From NCBI GenBank assembly GCA_036510675.1, contig DATCDN010000089.1, forward strand, positions 1 to 57,513: 57,513 nucleotides of DNA, written 5' to 3'. The position numbers were made by a program, and so were the translations under genes. Below the pieces are notes generated by a model. The model made no database searches, had not been told where the DNA came from, and saw nothing but the letters and a program-made list of their open reading frames with translations. Source of the DNA: JAATGI01 sp036510675. GTDB taxonomy: Bacteria; Pseudomonadota; Alphaproteobacteria; ATCC43930; CGMCC-115725. Shown in pieces: positions 50,892 to 57,513 of this stretch. The stretch's first letter is position 1, and each line of letters begins with the position of its first letter.

Positions 50892-52085
50892 CTAGCCGCG
50901 CCGGTAAATCACCAAATGATAGGCGGCGAGGCCGCAGCAGGCGAGGATTGCCAGCATGCCCGCTAGTGGCAGGGCGGTGCCGTTATAAAGCGCGTTGACG
51001 ATATAGCCAGTGACGCCGCCCGAGGCCATCTGTACCGCGCCCAACAGCGCCGCCGCGAACCCGGCCATATAGGGCAGCGGCTCCATCGCGCCGGCGATGG
51101 CGTTAGGCATGACGAGGCCCTGGCTGAAGCTGTAGGCCATCACCGGCAGCATGAACAGGATCGGGCTGGGGAAAACCGGCACCATCAGCCACGCCAGCAG
51201 CAGCAATACGCAGCCGGCCGTCGCCTGCACGAACAGGCCGCCGCGCAGAATCCGCTCCGGGTTGACGCGCCGCACGAGGCGCCGGTTGAGCGAGGCGCCG
51301 AAGATCAGGCCCGTGGCGGCCAGCGCGAAATAAAAGCCGAAATGGGTCGGCCGGACATGGAACACATCGGTCATCACGAAGGGAATGCCCGAGATGAAGG
51401 CGAGCAGGCCGCCCTGGATGAAGCCGTTGATCAGCGCGTATCCGACACAGATACGGTTGCTGAAAAACGCCACGAAATTCTTGATGAGGCGCGCCGGGTG
51501 CACCGCCTGGGGATCGGGCATGGTCAGCGATTCGGCGAAGCCCGACCAGACGATAATGGTCAGCGTCGCGCCGAACGCCGCTAGGAACAGGAAGATGCCG
51601 CGCCAATTGGCGAAGGACAGGATGGCGCTGCCCAGGATCGGTGCCGCGACCAGCGCGAAGCCCATGGCGAGCTGAACCGAGGACAGCATGTGCGAGGCGC
51701 GCGGGCCGCCGTGATAATCGCGGATGATGGCGCGGCTCATGGCGGGGCCGACCGCCGCCGCCAGCGCCTGGACGAAGCGCAGCGCGATCAGCGTATCGAT
51801 GTCGCCGGCCAGCGCGCAGCCCAGCCCCGACAGCGTATAGACCGAGAGGCCGATCAACAGCATCGGCCGCCGGCCGTAGCGGTCCGACAGCGGCCCCGCC
51901 AGGATCTGGCCCAAGGCATAGCCGAACATGAAGACGCTGAGCGTCAGCTGGACGCGCTCGGGGCTGGCGGCGAACTCGGCGCCCATCGCCGGCATCGCCG
52001 GCAGCGAGGTATCGACCGCCAGCGCCGTCATGGCGTTCATGGCGGCGAGCATGTAGACGAACCAGCGGGAGGTCGGCGCGATCAA
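50892..52085 (-). CDS. Bcr/CflA-type MFS drug-resistance transporter
   Basis: 397 residues, 12 helices. Signature DTSLPAMPAM in helix 1, GPLSDRYGRRPMLL in the loop after helix 2 and the RFVQALAAAVGPAMSRAIIRD block typical of Bcr/CflA. Exports antibiotics or other small molecules by proton antiport. The start is TTG, overlapping the ABC ATPase stop (TTGA); a later ATG at residue 12 is also possible. Confidence 0.9.
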   Translation of the reverse strand: MIAPTSRWFVYMLAAMNAMTALAVDTSLPAMPAMGAEFAASPERVQLTLSVFMFGYALGQILAGPLSDRYGRRPMLLIGLSVYTLSGLGCALAGDIDTLIALRFVQALAAAVGPAMSRAIIRDYHGGPRASHMLSSVQLAMGFALVAAPILGSAILSFANWRGIFLFLAAFGATLTIIVWSGFAESLTMPDPQAVHPARLIKNFVAFFSNRICVGYALINGFIQGGLLAFISGIPFVMTDVFHVRPTHFGFYFALAATGLIFGASLNRRLVRRVNPERILRGGLFVQATAGCVLLLLAWLMVPVFPSPILFMLPVMAYSFSQGLVMPNAIAGAMEPLPYMAGFAAALLGAVQMASGGVTGYIVNALYNGTALPLAGMLAILACCGLAAYHLVIYRRG

Positions 52086-53395
52086 GGATTTTCGAGGCTC
52101 AACGTGCCGCGATCGTAATCATAGGCGAACAGCTCGGCATAGCGGCCCCAGTTGATCACGGTTTCGAGCACGCGCTGCGCCTCTTCTTCCGAGAGATGAT
52201 CCTCGAGCTCGGCGACGAAGCGCCCCTCGGGCGCCTGGTGCCCCGGCCGCTCGTCCAGCACCTTGCGGATATGCGCCACCAGCGGCACGCTCTTGACCAG
52301 ATGCTCGGCGAACAGCTGCTTGCGGTGCAGGATGTCGGCATCGGCGAAGGCGCGGCCGGCGGCCGTCGCCTCGATATCGCCGCCGGCGGCGCTGGCGAAG
52401 CCCAGCACCTGCATCGCCTCCACCAGGACGAACATGTCCTCGTCGCTGATCTGGGTGCTTTCGGCGATATGCGGCAGGTCGGCGCGACCGGAATAAGGCG
52501 GCAGGCACAGCGCCTCGATCAACCCGGTCAGCTGCTGGATCGAGGCGTTGGGCAGGCGATAGCCGATGCCGACCGCGGGGTCGGCGCCGGCATCGCCGCG
52601 CGCGCGCCGCCCGATCGTGCCCTGCGGTGTGGTGGTCAAGAGGCCATAGACCTGATCGACGATCTGGCGAAAGCTGGCCGATGCCCAGTCGCGCGGCCGC
52701 GGCAGCGTGACCGCGATGTCGGCGCGGATGCAGCCCGGATCGGAGCCGAACACGATGATGCGGTCGGCCATCTCCACCGCCTCTTCGATATTGTGCGATA
52801 CCAGGATGATACCCTTGGTAGGCACCCGTCGATCGATCCACAGATCCTGAAGATCACCGCGCAAGGTCTCGGCGGTCAGCACGTCGAGAGCCGAGAACGG
52901 CTCGTCCAGCAACAGGATATCGGGGTTCACGACCAGCGCCCGGGCAAAGCCGACGCGCTGGCGCATGCCGCCCGACAATTCCTTGGGATAGGCCGATTCG
53001 AAGCCGTCGAGGCCGATCACGTCGATGGCCTTCAGCGCGCGCTCCCGGCGCTCCGCGCGCGGCACGCCCAGCGCCTCGAGGCCCAATTCGACATTGCCCA
53101 GCACCGTCAGCCACGGGAATAGCGCGAAGGTTTGAAACACCATCGCGATCCCCCGCACCGGCTGGGTGACGGGGTGGCCGCGATAGACGATCTTGCCTTC
53201 GCTGGCCGGGGTCAGCCCGGCCAGCACGCGCAGGAAGGTCGATTTGCCCGAGCCGGACTTGCCCAGAATCGCGACGATCTCGCCTTCCTTCAGCGCGAAA
53301 TCGATATGGTCCAGCACCAGCCGCCCGGCATGGTCCGGCGCCTGATAGGTCTTGCTGACGCGCTCGGCGGCGATCAGGAATCCGTCATCGGCCAT
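52082..53395 (-). CDS. ABC transporter ATP-binding protein with C-terminal AAA-associated domain
   Basis: 437 residues. N-terminal ATPase of the taurine/nitrate-type importers: Walker A GKSGSGKST, signature LSGGMRQRVG, Walker B LLLDEPFSALD, His in SHNIEEA. Residues about 280-437 form the extra AAA-associated C-terminal domain seen in this family (EDMFVLVEAMQVLGFASA, TVINWGRYAELFAYD). Its stop overlaps the MFS gene start and the permease gene precedes it. Probably one importer operon. Confidence 0.9.
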   Translation of the reverse strand: MADDGFLIAAERVSKTYQAPDHAGRLVLDHIDFALKEGEIVAILGKSGSGKSTFLRVLAGLTPASEGKIVYRGHPVTQPVRGIAMVFQTFALFPWLTVLGNVELGLEALGVPRAERRERALKAIDVIGLDGFESAYPKELSGGMRQRVGFARALVVNPDILLLDEPFSALDVLTAETLRGDLQDLWIDRRVPTKGIILVSHNIEEAVEMADRIIVFGSDPGCIRADIAVTLPRPRDWASASFRQIVDQVYGLLTTTPQGTIGRRARGDAGADPAVGIGYRLPNASIQQLTGLIEALCLPPYSGRADLPHIAESTQISDEDMFVLVEAMQVLGFASAAGGDIEATAAGRAFADADILHRKQLFAEHLVKSVPLVAHIRKVLDERPGHQAPEGRFVAELEDHLSEEEAQRVLETVINWGRYAELFAYDYDRGTLSLENP

Positions 53396-53413
53396 CGGGC
53401 TATCCCCTTCCGG

Positions 53414-55162
53414 TCAATCGAGGCGCAGCCGCTCTTCGGCCAGAAGGTACAGCCGCCGCCACAGCAGCCGATTGAGGACCAGCACATAGATGCACAGCAC
53501 CGCCACGCCAAGGGTCAGGCGCGGAAAATCGCCGGCCTCGGTCTGCTGGGCGATATAGGCGCCGATGCCGGTCGCGATCAGCGTGGTGTTGCCCCAGCGT
53601 ACCACCTCCGAGACGATGCTGGCATTCCACGAGCCGCCGGATGCCGTCACCGCGCCGGTGACGAAGGCCGGGAATATCGCCGGCAGGATCAGACGCCGCC
53701 ACCACAACCATCGCGTCACGCCGAAATTGCCCGCGACATATTGATAATCGGTCGGCAGGGCCATGGTGCCGCCGATGACGTTGAACAGAATGTACCATTG
53801 GGTCCCGAGGATCATCAGCGGGCTGACCCAGATTTCCACGCTGAGCTGGAACCGCACGATCAGGAATACCGCCACCGGAAAGAACAGATTGGCGGGAAAG
53901 GCGGCGAGGAACTGCACGATCGGCTGAACCCGATGGGCGAGATTGGGCCGCAGTCCGATCCACACACCGATCGGCACCCACACGATGGCGGCCAGCGCGA
54001 TCAGTACGACGACGCGAATAAGGGTGACGAAGCCCAGGAACAGGACATGCAGGAATTCGTGGATCGTGACCTCGCCCCGCACGAACGCCACCACCTGCCA
54101 TGCGGCGTAGAGCGCCAGCGCCAGCAGCGCGGCATTCCACAGATAATCGATCCAGCGGCCGTGGGCGCCCATCGCGCGGCCCGACGACGGCGCCATGCGT
54201 GGCATCGGCGGCAACGCGCGCCGCGCCCGACTCAGCGCCATGCGCAGCCGGTCAATGGCGCCTTCCGCCAGCGCGAACAGGCGCGCCTTTTGCAGCATGA
54301 CGAGGAACCAGGGCGGCTCCACCTCGTCCCCGCCGATGGCCTCGACCTTGAATTTCTGCGACCAAGCCAGCAATGGGCGGAACAGCAGCTGGTCGTAGAT
54401 CAAGATCAGCACCAGCATGGCGAGGATCGCATAAAATACGGCGGCGAGATTGCGCTGCTCGATCGCGACCGCGATATAGGAGCCGATGCCCGGCAGCTTG
54501 ACGTCGTGCCCGGCGACGCTGATGGCTTCGGCGGCGACCACGAAAAACCAGCCGCCCGACACCGACATCATCATGTTCCAGGTCAGTTGCGGCATGGCAT
54601 AGGGCACTTCGAGGCGCCAGAAACTCTGCCACGGCGTCAAATGATACATGCGCGCCGCCTCGCGCAGATCCATCGGCACGCCGATGAAGGACTGATAGAG
54701 GCTGAACGTCATGTTCCAGGCTTGCGAGGTGAAGATCGCGAAAATCGCGGCGCACTCATAGCCGAGGAGGCTGCCGGGAAAGAGGGCGATAAACCCCGTC
54801 ACGGTGATCGACAGGAAGCCGAGAATCGGCACCGATTGCAGGATATCGAGGATCGGGATCAGCAGCTTTTCCGCCCGCTTGCTCTTGGCCGCGATCGCGG
54901 CATAGCCGAGGCTGAAAATCAGCGAGGCGACCAGCGCCGCGACCATGCGCAGCACGGTGCGCGCGCCGTAACCTGGCAGCGCGCGCGGGTCGAGCGAGAT
55001 CGGCAATGCCTGGCCGACCTGATAGGGCATGGTCATTTGCTGGCTCGCCCAGCCCGCCAGGATGATGGCGCCGATGACGATCGGCAGGGCGATGCCGTCC
55101 CAGTAATTGGGACGCAGTCGGCGCGGCCACGCGACGATCGGCAACCCCCAGCGTTCGGCCAT
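53414..55162 (-). CDS. ABC transporter permease, two fused permease domains
   Basis: 582 residues. Two copies of the taurine/nitrate-type inner-membrane domain are fused in one chain: the first ends around residue 280 (EAARMYHLTPWQSFWRLEVP as EAA loop), the second around 380-570 (VTRWLWWRRLILPAIFPAF). Works with the ATPase 18 nt downstream. No substrate-binding protein gene is in the cluster, so the substrate is undefined. Confidence 0.9.
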   Translation of the reverse strand: MAERWGLPIVAWPRRLRPNYWDGIALPIVIGAIILAGWASQQMTMPYQVGQALPISLDPRALPGYGARTVLRMVAALVASLIFSLGYAAIAAKSKRAEKLLIPILDILQSVPILGFLSITVTGFIALFPGSLLGYECAAIFAIFTSQAWNMTFSLYQSFIGVPMDLREAARMYHLTPWQSFWRLEVPYAMPQLTWNMMMSVSGGWFFVVAAEAISVAGHDVKLPGIGSYIAVAIEQRNLAAVFYAILAMLVLILIYDQLLFRPLLAWSQKFKVEAIGGDEVEPPWFLVMLQKARLFALAEGAIDRLRMALSRARRALPPMPRMAPSSGRAMGAHGRWIDYLWNAALLALALYAAWQVVAFVRGEVTIHEFLHVLFLGFVTLIRVVVLIALAAIVWVPIGVWIGLRPNLAHRVQPIVQFLAAFPANLFFPVAVFLIVRFQLSVEIWVSPLMILGTQWYILFNVIGGTMALPTDYQYVAGNFGVTRWLWWRRLILPAIFPAFVTGAVTASGGSWNASIVSEVVRWGNTTLIATGIGAYIAQQTEAGDFPRLTLGVAVLCIYVLVLNRLLWRRLYLLAEERLRLD

Positions 55163-55374
55163 CGCTCCCCCGTGTCGATTCGGACGGAATTAGCCCGAGG
55201 TTTACCGTGAAGTCCGGCCCAGCGAAAGCGCCCATGGCGCGCTTAATCGCCGCGATCCCGGTTTATCGGCGGCGGGTTACCGGAAGATGACAAAGCGGTC
55301 CCGGCGTGGGCTCGCTCGACGTTTGGCGCGGGCGTGCAATATACTCGGCGCGGATCGAAGAGAGGACGACGGCA

Positions 55375-56556
55375 ATGGATGGCGGACGGCTCGAGGGCAC
55401 GGCCTATGGCCGACAGAACCCGACCTATGATGCATCGCTGACCGAAGTGGGCGCGGGAACGCCGTGCGGCGAATGGCTGCGGCGCTTCTGGCAGCCGGTC
55501 GCGCTATCGAGCGACGCCACCACGCGGCCGCGCAAGGTGCGCCTTCTCGGCGAGGACCTCATCCTGTTTCGCGACCGCAAGGGTCGCGCCGGCTTGGTCT
55601 ATCCGCGCTGCATGCATCGCGGCACCAGCCTGTTCTATGGCAAGGTCGAGGATGAGGGGATTCGCTGCTGCTATCATGGCTGGCTGTTCGGCGTCGACGG
55701 CACCTGCCTCGATCAGCCCTGCGAGCCGGAGCATGGCCTCCATCGCGACGTTGCGCGCCAGCCCTGGTATCCGGTCGAGGAGCGCTACGGCCTCGTCTTC
55801 GCCTATCTCGGCCCGCCGGAGAAGAAACCGATCCTGCCGCGCTACGACATTCTGGAAAATGTCGGCCCGGACCAGGAATTGCAGGCGTTCGACAATGGCC
55901 TCGGCACCGGCGGCAACGCGCCGGGGCTGACACCGCCGTGCAACTGGCTCCAGCATTGGGAGAACATCATGGACCCGTTCCATGTCGTGATTCTCCACGG
56001 CACCTTCAGCGGCACGCAATTCGTCGCCGACATGGCGGTGATGCCCGAGGTGAATTTCGCGCCGGTGCCGACCGGCATGCGCTCGACCCAGGTGCGTAAG
56101 CTCGATGGTGGCCGCGTGCTGCGCCGCGTGACCGAGGTGATGGTGCCGAGCCTGCGGCTGGTGCCGTCGCCGGTGCTCGATCCGGGCCCGTCGAACGCCA
56201 TCGGCTGGACCGTGCCGGTGTCGGACAGGGAATACAAAATCCTCAATGTCGCGAAGATGAAGAAGGGCGCGGAGCCGCCGCGCGGCTCGCTCTATGACGG
56301 CAAGCGCTGGTCGGATTTGACCGACGAGCAGCATCAGGATTTCCCCGGCGACTACGAGGCCCAGGTCGGCCAGGGCGCGATCGCGCTTCACTCCGAGGAG
56401 CATCTCGCGACGACGGACCAGGGGGTCGCGGCGCTGCGCCGGTTCCTGCGCACGCAAATCGAGCTGGTGGCGCAAGGCCACGATCCCGCCGGCGTGTTCT
56501 TCGATCCGGCCGACGAGACGGTGCGGATCGAAACCGGCAATTTCTTCGAGGGTTAA
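55375..56556 (+). CDS. Rieske-type aromatic ring-hydroxylating oxygenase, alpha subunit-like
   Basis: 393 residues. Rieske [2Fe-2S] centre: Cys79-x-His81 and Cys98-x-x-His101 (YPRCMHRGTS, RCCYHGW). Mononuclear iron site Asp200, His203, His208 in MDPFHVVILHGTF. It is full length and of the single-component-terminal-oxygenase (phthalate-type) class. No reductase or ferredoxin gene lies nearby. Likely demethylates or hydroxylates an aromatic compound. Confidence 0.9.
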   Translation: MDGGRLEGTAYGRQNPTYDASLTEVGAGTPCGEWLRRFWQPVALSSDATTRPRKVRLLGEDLILFRDRKGRAGLVYPRCMHRGTSLFYGKVEDEGIRCCYHGWLFGVDGTCLDQPCEPEHGLHRDVARQPWYPVEERYGLVFAYLGPPEKKPILPRYDILENVGPDQELQAFDNGLGTGGNAPGLTPPCNWLQHWENIMDPFHVVILHGTFSGTQFVADMAVMPEVNFAPVPTGMRSTQVRKLDGGRVLRRVTEVMVPSLRLVPSPVLDPGPSNAIGWTVPVSDREYKILNVAKMKKGAEPPRGSLYDGKRWSDLTDEQHQDFPGDYEAQVGQGAIALHSEEHLATTDQGVAALRRFLRTQIELVAQGHDPAGVFFDPADETVRIETGNFFEG

Positions 56557-56870
56557 GGCGGCGACGCGCTTCGCGCGATATCGCGAAGAAAAACGGGCGG
56601 CAGCACGATCGGAATGCCGCGAAATGGATGAAGCACCAAAAGATCGGCATCGCCCGACACGATCACATCAGCGCGGCCGTTGATGGCGAGTTCGAGAAAT
56701 TTATCGTCGGTCGGATCGCGGCACGCCAAAACATCGAACAACTGCCGTTCCGTCGCGTCGAATTTAAGCAGGATGCCGTGTTGCAAAACCGCGTGAACGG
56801 CCCGCGACGGAACCGAATCAACTTTTAGCGCGGCGCTGACCAAGATGTTGGTGTCGAGGACGATCCTCAT
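56553..56870 (-). CDS. PIN-domain putative toxin (COG1569 type), shortened
   Basis: 105 residues. Starts IVLDTNILVSA and ends in RDPTDDKFLELAI, VSGDADLLVL and RGIPIVLPPVFL, the PIN acidic motifs of this toxin group. Usual length is about 140; the middle helices are missing about 35 residues between VLQHGILLK and VLACRDPTD, an in-frame internal deletion. May be inactive. Stop lies 4 nt inside the Rieske gene tail. Confidence 0.75.
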   Translation of the reverse strand: MRIVLDTNILVSAALKVDSVPSRAVHAVLQHGILLKFDATERQLFDVLACRDPTDDKFLELAINGRADVIVSGDADLLVLHPFRGIPIVLPPVFLRDIARSASPP

Positions 56871-57069
56871 TCAATGCGTTATTCGCGATATCGGCATCGT
56901 TCAATCCCGCGGCAATCACGCGGACGCGGCTCTCCCGCCGGCCGGGAATCAGTTCTTGAGCGGGGTCGATCAGAATCGTGACGCGCTCGTCGGCACTGAC
57001 GCCACGGCGATTGAGCTCGGTCGCGACTTCTCCGGCGATGCTTTCGATAACTTCAATCCGCGATGACAT
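56818..57069 (-). CDS. Putative antitoxin of the shortened PIN toxin
   Basis: 83 residues, small and charged (SSRIEVIESIAGEVATELNR, then DERVTILIDPAQELIPGRRE). It overlaps the PIN gene by 53 nt, as cognate toxin-antitoxin pairs often do. ATG at 57069. Family not firmly recognised; identified by position and size. Confidence 0.6.
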   Translation of the reverse strand: MSSRIEVIESIAGEVATELNRRGVSADERVTILIDPAQELIPGRRESRVRVIAAGLNDADIANNALNEDRPRHQHLGQRRAKS

Positions 57070-57154
57070 GGATGCTCCAATGCCCGATGCGAGACCGGCC
57101 AATTGTACCCAATGCGCCCGCCTTTGTCGAAACCCCCACCCCATACGGCGATGC

Positions 57155-57256
57155 TCACCCCTTGATTTCCACCCCCATCGCGTCGGCATAGGCGCGCTTC
57201 ACCGCGTCGGGCTGGCCGACCCGCCAGAGGAAGAGGAATTGCCGAGCGAGTACCTA
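57155..57256 (-). pseudogene. 3' fragment of a gene cut by the IS630 element
   Basis: The minus-strand frame ends VLARQFLFLWRVGQPDAVKR then AYADAMGVEIKG with TGA at 57155. It is open up to the insertion point. The rest of the gene must lie beyond the element at the right. Protein not recognised. Confidence 0.5.
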
Positions 57257-57513
57257 GAGTCTGATTCGTGTGGAAGGAATCGATTGGGGATTCCCCGGGG
57301 CATCGAATTCTGATTCAAGATGCTGGCTGTGGTGGAGGTCAGCATGGGATGGCGAGAGCCTATTCGAATGACCTGAGGGAACGTGTTGCGGCGTCGGTTT
57401 TAGGCGGTCGCTCTTGCCGTGAGGCGGCGGTGCTGTTTGGGGTGAGCGTCGCGAGCGTGGTGAAGTGGTCGCAACGGTTGCGGGCAACGGGTAGCGCGGC
57501 GGCGAAGCCGCTG
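57257..57513 (+). mobile_element. IS630-family insertion sequence, left end, cut by window end
   Basis: A TA dinucleotide (57255-57256) precedes GAGTCTGATTCGTGTGG, a plausible terminal repeat; a second copy-like GAATTCTGATTCAAG lies at about 57305, so the exact border is uncertain. It contains the start of an IS630-type transposase. The element interrupts a minus-strand gene. Confidence 0.65.
57349..57513 (+). CDS. IS630-family transposase, N-terminal part
   Basis: The first 55 residues read MARAYSNDLRERVAASVLGG then SCREAAVLFGVSVASVVKWS, the helix-turn-helix DNA-binding start of IS630 transposases. The reading frame is open to the window edge; the DDE domain lies beyond. Confidence 0.85.
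   Translation, partial: MARAYSNDLRERVAASVLGGRSCREAAVLFGVSVASVVKWSQRLRATGSAAAKPL

Noticed and set aside
53132..55210. 692-codon open frame antisense to the ABC permease
   Set aside because: His/Arg/Gln-rich shadow frame; the permease on the other strand has membrane helices and family motifs.

Overview
The window is about 57.5 kb of GC-rich, gene-dense chromosomal DNA. It looks alphaproteobacterial: it carries a COQ9-family gene, an MJ0042-type zinc-ribbon gene, a PAS_5-type protein, frequent 4-nt operon overlaps and many GTG/TTG starts. The inferred lifestyle is an aerobic heterotroph with broad organic-acid, aromatic and alcohol oxidation. I cannot name genus or species.

Layout. 0-3.8 kb: hisB, then a carotenoid-cleavage-type oxygenase overlapping an FMN-dependent 2-hydroxy-acid dehydrogenase, and a SnoaL-like protein. 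3.9-8.6 kb: a complete five-gene Liv-type ABC importer (minus strand). 8.9-11.1 kb: a stand-alone ThiF/E1-like protein, a PAS_5 protein and a GNAT-like unknown. 11.3-13.6 kb: housekeeping genes rpsU, def, a COQ9 homologue and a zinc-ribbon membrane protein. 13.8-15.3 kb: an oxalate/formate-type MFS carrier with a 34-residue membrane peptide gene behind it. 15.4-19.6 kb: queuosine genes queA, tgt and queF, with two different PIN-domain toxin-antitoxin modules between tgt and queF. 19.6-28.1 kb: GST, aldo-keto reductase, transglutaminase-like protein, a third toxin-antitoxin pair, an AAA ATPase with a GspE-type N-terminus, typA, a lysine-methyltransferase-like gene and an MlaC-like gene. 28.3-31.3 kb: an IS481-type remnant, tRNA-Arg, a YXWGXW repeat protein, an orphan response regulator and tRNA-Gly.

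33.8-42.2 kb is the most notable region. It is one co-directional block encoding a caa3-type oxidase assembly factor, subunit II fused to cytochrome c, subunit I, subunit III, a small membrane protein, a cytochrome c, a PQQ alcohol dehydrogenase with a lanthanide-type Asp-Tyr-Asp signature, a second cytochrome c and an XoxJ/MxaJ-like periplasmic protein. By inference this is a self-contained electron path from periplasmic alcohol oxidation to oxygen. Subunit I keeps all metal ligands and the cross-linked tyrosine, but Trp replaces the D-channel glutamate and Ala replaces the K-channel lysine.

42.3-49.2 kb: a VOC protein, a PNPOx-like protein, two divergent MetE-C-terminal-like paralogues, a YcbB-type L,D-transpeptidase and an HpaB-type monooxygenase. 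49.4-50.8 kb is decayed: a fragment of a drug-transporter gene, a frameshifted PPC/FG-GAP gene and REP-like repeats. 50.9-55.2 kb: a Bcr/CflA transporter and an ABC system with a fused double permease and no binding protein. 55.4-57.1 kb: a Rieske oxygenase and a fourth PIN module. The window ends inside an IS630-family element that has cut a minus-strand gene.

Paralogous paired hairpin repeats (3.8, 45.9 and 50.7 kb, with half-elements at 15.3 and about 32.9 kb) are scattered between operons.
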